A program made the position numbers and the translations under genes. Below, one piece after another: positions 12,348 through 24,101 of a stretch of DNA of 64,000 nt. Each line of letters opens with the position of its first letter. Position 1 is the stretch's first letter. Origin of the DNA: Stachybotrys elegans. Lineage: Eukaryota > Ascomycota > Sordariomycetes > Hypocreales > Stachybotryaceae. Location of the stretch: positions 1,116,001-1,180,000 of the forward strand of contig JAGPNK010000012.1 in the NCBI GenBank assembly GCA_020746835.1, given 5' to 3'. The notes beneath the pieces are model-generated. The model was given only the letters and a program-made list of their open reading frames with translations. It did not search any database and was not told the origin of the DNA.

Positions 12348-13293
12348 TTTGATGTCTGGCTTGGTGAAGCGAATTTGGTTAAAACGAATCAATACTTGAG
12401 CAATGAGCCTGGCCCTGCCTTGGTATTCCAGAGGACAGTAGTCTTAAAGCTCCACGCTTCACTCTGAATAAGAAGTCCTATCGATCAATGCCGCCTTTCG
12501 TCGATGTAACATCAGTGATGCCGCCAGCATGCCTAAAAGTAGCCCCTAATGAGGGGGTTGTGTACTCAGAATGACACTTTCCGAAGAACTACACCTAACA
12601 CTTCGCATCTCCACACACACCACGGCACCGTACCTGACGCTGTTGGTAGATGTAAATTGTACTTTGGATTTCCTGCTGTTCTCCGGACTGCCACGGAGGA
12701 ACAAAGCCAACACCGTCAGCACTGGAAGCAACCCCAAGGACGCACTTCCGTATCTGTCAAGAATGATACCTCGACGGAGGTGCCGCAGCGAATACATCAC
12801 CTCGTGTGCACACACCTTTGCTACTTTGGTGGTGTCATTGGTGGATGATGCTTGTACTTTGGACTCCTTGTTGCATCTCACAACGTCGGCCGCCTTGCAG
12901 GCTCCCCTGGAGTAAGCGTTATGCATCAAACAACCACACCTCCTGTTGGCTGACACATTTTTCACCTTGAATGATTGGGGAAGGTCGTCTAGAATCTTTG
13001 ATACCCACCGCAAATGACCACCAACAATCTGGGCTATGGCTGCGTGGGTTGGTAAGCGTTCGTCCCTTTGTGATACCCTTTGGGGTGCTTGCATATGCAC
13101 GTCAAAGGCGTTGCCTGTATCAACAGCGGGAACGGCAAATCATAGGTGGCCTATTGCGCGATGTGTCATATGGTAGTGGATTCATTCGCGAAAGATCATG
13201 TCATTCGTACATTGACAATCAAAGTCTCAAAATGGTTGGTCCTGTTGCATTTTGTAGCAGCAGCCCTGCTCTCTATTGACTTAATAAGACTAT
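12348..13293. other. Intergenic, nothing recognised
   Basis: Several short overlapping open frames occur on both strands but none resembles a protein family or joins a neighbour. It holds the promoter of the A-T-R gene and the 3' side of the rhodopsin-like gene. Confidence 0.4.
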
Positions 13294-14445
13294 CTATGCA
13301 CGACCAACATCCTGCAAGGATTTGCTCGACACCTTGATATGAGTTGTGATTCTGATGTGATCCGAATGTTCCGCGGGGAGTGGGTCATTGTCATCAAGCT
13401 CCTGAAGACGCTCGAAGCGGTGGCTGCTACCGATGCCGAGTTCGATCGCAGGCTGGCCGTCCACAGTCTTGGCCACTGTAATGCTAGCCTTGCGGCTCCT
13501 TGTACGGGGCAACTGAGCTCTCGAATTCCCCGGCTGGAAGAGCCTTTCAATCAATGGACGATACATCATCATACAGGCCGAGATGAGGTATATTCCGGGC
13601 TCTGCCACGGTCCAGGTCAGGAGAATGACGGCGTTCCAGGTCGCATCTATGAATGAATTATTGTCCATGAAACTCAGGAACCGTAGAATAGATGCCATGA
13701 ATCCACTGAGAATGTCAGTTCTAGGACAATGTTCGGAGTGTGAATGACAGACCTTCCAGCTACGAGAAACGTCAGGGTCAATGTAATCTTGAGCTGCAGA
13801 CGCATATGTAGTTTCCATACGTATGGTATGGGCATGGGCAACATGACGAAGTCGCTGACGATACTTGGGAAGCTGAACCACACAAACAGGCTTCTCTTGT
13901 CCCAGCATTGTGCGGCTTGGATATCAGGCGGACCCCAGTTGGCTTCAAAAGGGATGCAGACGATGAAGAGAAGAATGGTTCCTAGGACGCTGTGTACGAC
14001 AAGCGCGGTGGCTATCGTCCACACGGTCATACTTATGGCCCTGACGGGAAAGAGTCGCTTCTAAACGATCAAGATAGCCAACTTTGGTAGGTTGATAATG
14101 GCCGTGTACCACATGGAAACGGCCACCAAGAATTGAAGAAATCGCGTCACGTTTCCAGGAGATGTCTGGGAGAGGTATGAGATGTGATAACCAACTCCAG
14201 CTTCGTAGATGGCGCCTACGATGTTATTAGTCGACGTCTGCACCACTGTGAGTCTACAGACCAATGGCTATTCCGCACAGAACAAGCTGGTCGATGAGCG
14301 ACGCCACGATGAACCCGTCGTCCCACCCATAATCGCGTCTGGTCAGGGTGCGGTCGTAGAATCGCAAGCCCACACAGACGATTTGCAGAGGAATGAAGAT
14401 GCCAATGGCTATCTCGAGTCGCCAACCGATGTATTCGTTGTCCAT
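13294..14445 (-). pseudogene. PTH11/rhodopsin-like membrane protein, in-frame stop
   Basis: Exons 14445-14262, 14215-13753 and 13705-13294 close to 352 codons, with introns of 46 and 47 nt. The product has the layout of the fungal rhodopsin-domain (PTH11-like) family: MDNEYIGWRLEIAIG at the start of helix 1, a RRDYGWDD loop after helix 2, YEAGVGYH, and a run of further hydrophobic helices, ending in a polar cytoplasmic tail. One TAG at 14061-14063 lies in frame between NLPKLAILIV and KRLFPVRAI, inside conserved sequence. No GT-AG pair of sensible length removes it. The gene is therefore probably inactive, unless the base is a sequencing error. An upstream ATG at 14541 is also in frame. It sits inside the PKS locus, but the family is widespread and may be unrelated to it. 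Confidence 0.75.
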
Positions 14446-14935
14446 GAATCGCGACGATGGGTGATTGCAGTCGTTTGTGCTCGAGGCGAGCGAATTGCTA
14501 TTCAAGAAAAGGATCAAGCCCGACAAGTAAAGGAGAGACATAAAAATAGAAGCATCTGCAAGCCACCCGAAGCCACCCGCTCATCTGCCGGCCTCTGCCA
14601 TACACCACACAAGTCCCACGGATAAATTCGCCATTCGTCAACGGCTGCCAACAATGATAGGGGATGCGGGTCAACCACACCCAAACCATATGTCGGACAG
14701 TTGAGGTCTCGTTGGTGCAGTGGGAAATACGAACCTTCATGGCGCACCCTGTTGGACTTTTGTAGCGTTACATTCAAATGCGCCAGCCATCTGCAGGATA
14801 AGCTGCCGCTTGTGCAGGATGATTACTGTTGATCGCCGTCTACGCCGGGGACCTACTCCCCTTGTGCTCCACAAAGATGGTGAGTGTTGAAGTTGGTGGA
14901 TGGATCAAAAGGGGTGGAGGAAAGCGTAGAAATAA

Positions 14936-14942
14936 TATAAAT
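14936..14942 (+). promoter_or_regulatory. TATA-like box upstream of the PKS
   Basis: TATAAAT lies 80 bp before the PKS ATG, in a promoter shared with the divergent rhodopsin-like gene. It is recognised by motif and position only. Confidence 0.35.
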
Positions 14943-15022
14943 GCATTATATGGCGCAGGATTGGAGGGAGATGCTCGCTAGACTAAGCTGAATCGGAAGT
15001 CAAACACACCAAATTCGTGAAC

Positions 15023-18000
15023 ATGCCTAGCCAAAGTCTTCCAGTTGATCCTATAGCCGTTGTTGGTGTATCAAGCCGACTCCCAGGTGGAGCGAACGAT
15101 CCGGCCAGACTTTGGGAGGTGCTGGAACAGGGAATCGACACAGTACGTGCGCTATATTTACTTGTTTTATCAAGCATTAACAATTCCCCAGTGGTCGCCC
15201 GTTCCTCCCGACAGATACAATGAGCAAGCCTACTACCATCCAAACCCGGACGACCCCAATGGGACAACCCACCACCGTGGTGGTCATTTCATTGATGGCA
15301 AACTCAGCAAACTCGACAATGCCTTCTTCCGGCTCTCCCCCCAGCAGGCGGCCGCCATGGACCCCCAGCAGCGCCTGGTCCTGGAGATGACGTACGAGGC
15401 ACTTGAGAATGCCGGCATACCCCGGGACAAGTACGAGGGCTCCGATACGGGTGTCTTTGCTGCCACATTCACAAAGGATTTCGATCGCAATGCCTACAAA
15501 GACCCCGCCAACCAGACGAGAGAAACCCTCCTTGGTTCAGAAGATGCCCTCGTGGCCAACCGAATCTCCTATGCCTTTGACCTTCGTGGCCCGTCACTGG
15601 CATTAGACACAGGATGCTCGGGTGGATTGGTGGCTCTCCATCAGGCCTGTCAAAGCCTACGTGATGGGGAATGCGACCTAGCCATTGTGGCTTCGGCCAA
15701 CCTGACCATGAGCCCAGACCAGGAATCCAACATGAGCAGACTGCATTTCCTCAGCAAGGACGGCCGATGCTATCCTTTTGACAGCCGCGGGGACGGTTAC
15801 GGTCGCGGCGAAGGTGCGGTTGTCATGGTCCTGCAGCGCTTCCACGATGCGGTCCAAGACAAGAGCCCCATTCGCTGCCTCATAAGAAGCACGGCAGTCA
15901 ACCAGGATGGATACACTTCTCAGGGTATAACATATCCCAATGGAGAAGCGCAAGAAGCACTTATACGGAAGGCCTATTCAAAGGCTGGCCTGCGGACAGA
16001 AGATACTGCCTATGTTGAGGCTCACGGGACAGGCACTGTCGCAGGGGATTTTCAAGAGCTACCAGCAATCTCCAAGGTGTTTGCATCTTCTAATCGGTCA
16101 TTTCCTCTATACGTTGGGTCCATCAAGGGAAACATTGGTCATACTGAGAATACCAGCGGTCTTGCTAGCCTCCTCAAGGCCATCCTTGTTCTTGAACAGA
16201 TGAAGATCCCGCCTGTTGTTGGCTTTTCAAGCCTCAAGCCCGGCCTTGAGTCAGACGTGCTAATTCCCACGACGGTGATTTCGTGGCCGCACAACGAGTC
16301 AATAGCTCCTCGCGTATCCATCAACTCGTTTGGCTTTGGTGGAACCAATGCCCATGCCATTGTGGAAAAGGCTCCTCGTCAAGAGACATCACAGCCGTCT
16401 CCCGATTCGCCTCTTCTGTTCCAACTGTCTGCAAACTGCAAGCAGTCATTGTTGGATATGATGAATAGGTACAAGGAATGGCTCGACCACCATCCAGATA
16501 CATGCATTGTTGACCTCTCCTACACGCTCCGTGAACACCGCACAGACTTTCCCTGGCGGTTCGCCTGTGTTGCCGAGACACAACAACTGCTAGCACAGGA
16601 GCTTATCCAAGGTGTGGCCAATTCGAATGCCCATAACACCACATCGAGCGGCTCTCTTGTCTTTGTATTCACAGGCCAGGGGGCCCAGTGGCTGGGCATG
16701 GGGAGAGAGCTGCTGTCTAGCAAAGCGCCGTCCTCGGTCTTTCGCGACTCAATTCAGGCCTCCCGTGATATTCTTTGCGCACTCGGCGCCTCATGGGATC
16801 TAGAGGCTGAGTTGCTGAATGAAGATACAGCCTCATCTCTTATCAACACTGCAGAGCTGTCTCAGCCAGTTTGCACAGCACTTCAAAGGTATTGCTGCAT
16901 CTGAACCTGCTGTTACCATTGCTAACTGCCGGCAGTATGTTTTGATTCTGCCTATTGTCATTGAGAGACTGACAGAAATAGTTGCTCTGCTCGCGTTACT
17001 TCACGCTCTGGGCATCGTCCCCGATGTCGTCGTGGGTCACTCGAGCGGAGAAATTGCAGCAGCATACGCGGCTGGCTATATTTCACACCACAGTGCCCTT
17101 TCTATTGCTTTCCATCGTGGCATTGCAGCCGTAAAGTCAAAGTCCAAAGGTCTTCCCCCAGGCGGCATGATGTCACTGGGGTTGGACAGAGGCGAGGCAA
17201 CAAGATATGCCACAAACCTCAAGCATGGCAGAGCAACAATCGCATGTGTCAACAGTCCAACCAATATGACCGTGTCAGGTGATGTAGCCGCTATCGAAGA
17301 GCTGGCCGCACGCTTGTCTTCAGAGCAGAGCGGCATCTTCCATCGCCGTCTGGTGGTTGACACAGCCTACCACTCCCATCATATGCAGGCTGTTGCCGAT
17401 GACTACCTTTCCCTACTCGAAAACTCTGTAGAGGAAAAGAGCGGAGGCAAATTCATCCCCTTCATATCCTCTGTGACCGGCAAGTGGAAAGCAGACGGCT
17501 TTGGCCCTCAATACTGGGTAGAGAACCTTGTTGCGCCGGTGCAGTTCTGTGATGCTATCCAACATTTATGCCACAGCGTCAGCGTCAACCAACGCAACCA
17601 CCATATTACGTTCATTGAGGTCGGCCCTCATTCGACTCTTGGCGGTCCGGTGCGACAATCCTTCATCGCCGGCGAAAACAACTCTCTCACGCACGACTAC
17701 CATTCTATTCTCCGTAGGAATATGGGTGCCATAACGAGCACACTTGAGCTCGCCGCTCGCCTCTACGAACATGGCTATAAACTTGACAATAGCACGATTG
17801 CTTCACTAAGTCCCGGTCTCTTTAAGGCAAGGGTATGCGTTGATTTGCCTCAGTACGCCTGGGATCATTCCGCAGACCACTGGTTTGAAACACGAATCAG
17901 TCGTGAGCATCGCTTCCGTCAACACGCGTACCACGATCTCCTCGGCGCGCGCGTGGTTGGATCGACTACGCAAGAGCCTCAATGGCGCCACATGGTCTGT

Positions 18001-21000
18001 TTGCAAACGCTCCCGTGGCTAGCGGACCACATCATCGATGGATTACCAGTATTCCCAGGATCCGGCTACATCTGTATGGCGGTAGAGGGCGTGCTTCAAT
18101 TGCATGCCGAGAATGCCTCCGCCCTTCCCATTCAAGATCTCGTTCTTCGCGATATCTCATTCCTTCGTGCCCTGGTGATACCGCAATCGGAGCGCCTAGA
18201 GGTCCGGTTGAGTTTCAGAAAGCAACGCTCCGCAGAATTCGCATTTGATTTCTCCGTCGCATCATTCTCAGATGGGGAATGGCAAGAAAATTGCACGGGC
18301 TCGGTGCAGGCCTTGCTGATGGCAGCGGATGAAGCGAACAGCATTCAACAGACTGCCGCCATCCCAACCATTGACGGTACAGAGGTTGATATAGCAAAAT
18401 TCTACAGCCAACTCGCGGCATCAGGAAATCAGTACGGGCCTGCGTTTGCCACCGTGCAGTCTTTTTGCTACTCATCCGATGAGGGTCAAGCTCTAGCGAT
18501 TGTGCGGATACCCGACATTGCATCGTTGATGCCTCATGAGCACCAGTCGCCTCATCTGATTCATCCAACAACGTTGGACACAGTACTGCACACCTCCCTC
18601 CCTCTGGTTGCTAAAGGGCTGGGCGCCGGCTCAATCATGCCCATTCATATCAAAGAGCTAGCCATCTCCGTGGGCAGCAGCACACATGTACCCGATTCAG
18701 AGCTGCAGGTATCTGTAAAGATGTTATCCAGTCACTTGCGCACAGCATCCATACAGATAGATGTGACGGCCAACAACGTCCTGTGTCTGTCCATTTCCCG
18801 CGCTGAGGTTCGGAGAGTCAGTGGTGACGACTCTAATGAGAAAAGCTCCTCGGAAAATCACACCATATTTGGCGTGGAGTGGGATGTTGACTTGGACTAC
18901 TTGAGGACCGAAGACCTGGGCACGCAACCAACGTTGGGGCATGTCATAGACCATGTATGCTTCAAAAGGGGGAAGATATCTGTCCTCAACATCGAATCAG
19001 GGGTGCCAGAGTTGACTGAAGCCATCATGCATGTATTGGACAGCAAGGTGCCTTTGGTTGAAACAATGTCGGAGCAAATTCTAACTGACACTATCGAGGG
19101 CCACACAGACGGTCAGATAGATGGACAAGACAATGGGCCTACCGGCTCACTGACTAATGTGAGCAATGGAGTGGCGAATGGAACAAAGGCTGCACAGAAC
19201 AACAAGACTTACGACGTTGTCGTTGTCACGTCTTGTGAATTGCTTGCTCATGCTGGGCGCGTCGTCAACCCTTCCGGCACTCTTTTACTCGTCCTACCGC
19301 ATGATGCCAGCATGGTTATGGCAACTCTCAGCAGACTGCAAGATCTTGTGCCTTCCTTTGAGACGCAGGTTCTCTTCCACGACCAAGCGCTTGACCGATC
19401 AATACTTGCCATGTCCCGGGTAGAAGAGACGGTTGATGAAAGGAAGACGGTTCAGATTCTCTGTCATGCGGATTCCCAGTCCATGCCGTCATGGGCCGCA
19501 GAACTCATAGATAGCTTAGCAATGGCTAATTGCGAAATCAAGCGCTTTCCTCAAACACCCAACGACGAGGTTATCCAGGAAAGTGCCCACAACGATGTGT
19601 GCACATTGGTGCTGGAGGACACGCCGGTTCAAATCCTCTCGGATGAAGAGTGCTTCGACGCAGCCCTTGCACTGCTGCAACGGCCAGCCAAGCTTGTCTG
19701 GGTCACGCCGGAAACTGACTGGAGGTCGCACCAGTTGACGGGCGTGGTTCGTACCGCTCACGCGGAACACGACGATATCTCCGTTACAATAATCTCTACC
19801 GAGATGAACGAGCCAAAGGGGGCCCGATTTGCTCGCCTCGTGGCTTCTTGTCTCCGAAATGCGGGCGCAAAAGATCGGGAGCGTGAATATCGCCTGCTCA
19901 AAGATGGCACGGTCCAAATCCCCCGCGTCTGTGAGGTTGACGACTTTACGCGCGGAATCAACTCCATGTTCGATGAGACTTTTGAAGTCAGGGCCCTTCC
20001 GCTCAACGATGTGACCCGCCCTCTCAAGCTATCTCTTGACAATGTGAGGAAGCCACAAGACCCCTACTTTCAAGTCGACGAGGCCCAAACTGCTTTACCA
20101 ACTGATTACATCCAAATTGAGACTGAGGTAATGGCAGTCCCGGCATCCTACCGCACCAGCAAAGTCGGTGAATACATAGGTCGGGGGGTCAAGATGGGCA
20201 GCTCATTTTCGTTCCAGCCAGGAGACAGAGTCTTGGCTGTAGGGCTCTCCGCTGGTTCCAGCCATCCCTGCTTCCCTCATACGAATGCAATTCGACTGCC
20301 CAGTGACAAATCAACCGTCCAGACTCCTGCCGCGTTGCTGAGCGCCATGTCAGCTATCCACTGCCTACAAGGTTTGGTCCGTTTGTCAAGCGGACAAAGC
20401 ATCCTCGTTCATGGAGCATCCACTCCAGCTGGAAAAGCCGTCCTCATTGCTGCACAACAAATGGGTGCCCAAGTCGTGCTGACTGAGGCTGATTTCAAGG
20501 AGATGGGAATGCCTGATGATATACTTGTACTACGATCCTCCTTGTCACGTCTGCCGCAAACCTGTGACTTTGGCGGTGCCCTCGATGCCATTGTTCTAGC
20601 ATCAGAAGATCCTCTTTCATTGACAATTTTTGAGCGCCTCAAGTCATTTGGCTCTGTTGCAATCATTGGATCTTCAAAGTCGTCTACTGCATTGCCAATG
20701 CAACTACCACCCAATGCGACGGTGTTTCATTGTGACATTGCTGAGTTGGTCCTCGCGAGGTCAGACCTTGTGCCTCAGATTCTCAAGCATGCAGCTCCTC
20801 TCCTTGAGAGAATTGCGCTTGAGCCCTCAGCAGTCATTATTCGCGATGTAGCTCAGGCGCAAGAGGCCCTCCATCTCCTTGACAGTGGACGATATCAGAA
20901 AGCAGTCATACAGGTCAAGGACGATCATTCAACGCCTGCTAAAGTGTTGAAGTCTGCTCTCCTTGGGGACAAAGCAAGCTCTTTCGTTGTTTCTGGTGGC

Positions 21001-22157
21001 CTCGGTGACCTTGGTGGACGCTTCATGAGCACATTGGCAAAACGGGGTGCAAAGTCGCTCATAACCCTTTCCCGGCGAGACGCCGATCCTGAGGAATACT
21101 CCAGTCTGAAAGAGTCTCTGCAAGCTCTGCAGCCGGATTGCCAACTTACCTGTATCAAATGTGATGTGACATCTCCAAGCTCTTTGGCCCAAGCTGTCAA
21201 GCAGATTGAATGCCTAGGGCTTCCGCCTGTCAGAGGAGTCATTCAGTCCGCCGCGGTCCTGTCGGTAAGTGTCGACTTTATAACTTTACTATGTCAGGCA
21301 ATTAACATGTATAGGATCACACGCTCGAAACCATGTCATACGACGAGTACAACTTGGTCAGCAAGACAAAAATTGACGGCACACTATCCCTTTATGACGC
21401 CTTCGCGAACCCCAGTCTAGACTTCTTCATCATGTTCTCCTCCATTGCCGGAGTTGTTGGTTCCAGCGGCCAGGCCAACTATAATGCTGGAAACGTAGTA
21501 CAAGACATGTTTGCACAGAAAATGGCCCTCCAGTGTCCTGGCTCATGTCGCTTCATATCACTCGACATTGGATGGGTCGCAGATTCTCACCTCACCGTCC
21601 CCAGCGAGGCTCGTGGACAGGCGGTAGCCCGCGCTGGAATGGTCCCAGTCACCAGAGAACCATTGGCAAGGTTTTTCGACTACGCACTGTCTCCGACCTT
21701 CATGGAGTCCTCTTCTTCGCAAGTCATCATTGGGATCCATCCACCGACACTAATAACATCCATTGCACAAAATGGCACGATTCGAGCGCCCATGTACCGC
21801 CACGTTATGCAAATGGCTTCGACAGAGGATTTGGATGAGCGACCTGCAGAAAAATCGTTTGCTCAAGTGATGGCAGGGGGCGACTATGATGCCGCAGTGG
21901 GCTTTATTGCTCAAAGCTTCCGGTTAAAGTTGGCGCACTTGATTTCCGTTGATGCCCAAACAATCAACCCACTGACTACCTCTCTGCTCTCACTTGGATT
22001 AGATTCCCTTGTTGCTATCGAATTGCGCAACTGGATTTCACGCGATTTCAATGCATCTCTGCAGTCATCAGAAGTTCTCGTCGACCAGACGGTATACGCA
22101 TTGGCGGAGAAGATAGCTTCAAGGTCGGAACCAGTATCTAAATTACTCCAGGTGTGA
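15023..22157 (+). CDS. Reducing type I polyketide synthase
   Basis: Exons 15023-15142, 15192-16887, 16982-21264 and 21315-22157 close to 2313 residues. Domains in order: KS (about 10-435; Cys about 182 in DTGCSGG, then EAHGTGT and KGNIGHTE); AT (about 530-860; FTGQGAQWLGMG, GHSSGE); DH (about 920-1220; HIIDGLPVFP, HPTTLD); a degenerate methyltransferase-like stretch (about 1400-1450); an ER-like region (about 1640-1850) with a poor nucleotide loop (VHGASTPAGKA); KR (about 1935-2150; GGLGDLGG, SSIAG, NYNAGN); ACP (Ser about 2262 in LGLDSL). There is no thioesterase or reductase domain. KR and DH look competent, ER probably not. The KS context TGCSGG differs from the usual TACSSS. The exon 2/3 junction needs a stwintron (separate entry). 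The product is unknown. Confidence 0.88.
16888..16981 (+). other. [D1,2] stwintron (nested twin intron) in the PKS
   Basis: An internal intron, 16889-16935 (47 nt; GTATTG, branch GCTAAC, end CGGCAG), lies between the first and second nucleotides of an external donor. Its removal joins G16888 to TATGTTTTG, making a perfect GTATGT donor. The external intron then ends at AAATAG (16981) with branch ACTGAC. The joined exons read CTT CAA ATT GCT CTG, giving LQIALLALLHALG, the normal AT sequence before GHSSGE. No single canonical intron here both keeps the frame and gives this sequence. Stwintrons of this type are known in filamentous fungi; this one is read only from sequence. Confidence 0.8.
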
Positions 22158-22223
22158 ATTATACCTCTCAATGTATTTGATATAAATTACACGAGACGAG
22201 TAGAATAGTAGTATAAAGTTCCC

Positions 22224-23628
22224 CTAAACACCCACGCAGTACCACGTGTCCAACCATAGGAACTGGCAGCTTGAGCCCACGCCTAAGTTCCAGCTAAGAA
22301 AGGTAGCCTCGCTGATCCCGGCCGCCCTGGCAATTGCAGCGCATGTATCACCAGACCGAACAAAGTAAAAACTCCTGCAGTTGCTTGTCATGCCTGCTTG
22401 AGTAGGAGTGGGCGTAGCGATGCCATTCCCAGGGTGTGTAGTTGTGGGCTTAGGATCAACACCAACAATGCTAACACAAATGTGATAGTCCACCCAGATA
22501 TACTGACAGGCAGACCCAATCTCGGGGTTCCACTGGTTAAGTTGAGCGCTGGTCACGCCGTAGGTAGAAGCAATCCCGTCACAAGTATCCCCCGACTTGA
22601 CTTTGTGGAAGGCATCACAGTTGCTCACCATGCCGGGCTGGATGGGAGTGGGCGTGGCAATGCCATTTCCAGCCTGCGTCGTTGTGGTTGTAGGCCTGGG
22701 ACTTGTTCCGATAGTACCAACGCAGATATAATAGTCGACCCAGATAAACTGGCAAGCCGAGCCAATCTCAGAGTTCCACTGGTTAAGCAGAGCCTTGGTA
22801 ACGCCATAGGTAGAAGCAATACCATCACACGTGTCGCCAGATTTGACCTTGTGGAAGGCGTTGCAGTTGCCAACAATGCCGGGCTGGACAGGCTTTGGGG
22901 TTGCGACGCCGTTGCTTGGAGCCGTAGTCGAAGGTGTAGGGGGCTTCTCGCCGACGACACCAACACAGATGTGATAGTCGACCCAGAGGAACTGGCAGTT
23001 GGACCCAACCTCGGGATTCCAATCTATGAGCTTAGCAGTGGTGATACCGTAGGTGGAGGCGATGGCCCCGCAGCTGTTGCCGCTCTTGATCTTGTGGAAC
23101 GCGTTACAGTTGGACGGGATGCCAGGCTGCACCGGGTCGGGGGTTGCAATTCCATTACCGGCGGTGGTTGTGGTGGCTTTTGTTGTTGCAACACTAGCTT
23201 GGGTCGACGTGGCCGTCTTGGTCGACGAGATCGACGCCTTGCTTGTGGTGACAACAGGAGGCTCACCCGTGACCTCGACACAGTACGAACGACCAGCGAC
23301 AAGGTTGCCACAGCTGGGTGAGATGGATGGGTTCTGAAAAGCCAATATCAACGTCTCTTTTATTGTGGTTGCTGCGACTCACCCATCTCAGGAAGTCTTC
23401 CATGGTAATTGCCCACCAGTCGGGAATTTCCTGGCATGCCTGGGTCCCCGTGTTATCCAACCACCACGAGCAGTATGGTGTGGTATTTGGGTCAAATGGA
23501 AAGACAGGCCTGGCTCCACGTAGGCGAGCATCTGCACCGATGGATATGGTGCCATTGTTGCGAGTCGCCGCTGCCAGCGACCAAGGAAGCGAGGCAACAA
23601 TAAGACCGAGGAGGGAGATGGACACCAT
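22224..23628 (-). CDS. Secreted protein with five LysM domains
   Basis: Two exons (23628-23383 and 23333-22224; 49-nt intron GTGAGT to TTTCAG) close to 451 residues. A signal peptide (MVSISLLGLIVASLPWSLAA) is followed by five LysM modules. The first is a divergent fungal type (TPYCSWWLDN through RSYCVEV) and is split by the intron. Four closely related ones follow, each with NCxxFHKVKSGDTC, ASTYG, WNPEIGS and VDYHICV elements, joined by Thr/Pro linkers with TPxPxQPG motifs. No catalytic domain is present. LysM modules bind chitin and GlcNAc oligomers. Secreted LysM-only proteins of fungi often shield hyphal chitin or sequester chitin fragments from hosts. It starts 474 bp from a chitinase transcribed away from it, a pairing seen in many fungi. 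The PKS ends 66 bp from its stop codon. Confidence 0.9.
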
Positions 23629-24101
23629 GTTGGCTAATAGGACAATTGTCGATGAATGTTATCAATTAGACCGGACAAGATTAAGCACAAGCTGTCTGGA
23701 GCGTGAAGTAACTGGAGGAAGGAAGCGAAGTCCTTTAATACCCTTCACTCAACCCTCTCGACAAGCTAATGACGATATGGTGTATGTATTTAACACCCTT
23801 GGCCTGTTATGGATAAGATGTTGAGCCGATAGAATCCTCGCTCACCTCATCAGGAATACAGAGCCGATCTAATGAGACAACAGTTGGCAACCGAATCAGG
23901 TCAGCCGAAGATCCCTGATGGGCTGATGGAGAGTAAAGCTTGTCATCTCGGTGGAACAGCGGCCTCTCGTTCGAGACCTTGGCGAGATCCCTTCAAACAT
24001 CCTGAATAACTGTACAAGTCTATTGATTCAGAACCCACGGTAGATAATGGGACATTTCCGAAAGCGATGGTTACCGAGAGTCAGCTTGGAGGCAGTGACC
24101 G
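23629..24101. promoter_or_regulatory. Divergent promoter of LysM protein and chitinase
   Basis: A gap of 473 bp separates the two divergent start codons. I looked in it for a signal peptide exon for the chitinase and found none; TGA lies in frame directly upstream of the chitinase ATG. No specific regulator site is claimed. Confidence 0.45.

Noticed and set aside
16889..16935. A simple 47-nt intron or a frameshift mutation in the PKS
   Set aside because: The simple intron leads to an in-frame TGA, and a frameshift is not needed because the nested intron reading restores exactly the expected protein.
22398..23321. Long plus-strand open frame of 307 codons
   Set aside because: It is antisense to the LysM gene and exists because of that gene's repeats and codon use; it has no recognisable domain.
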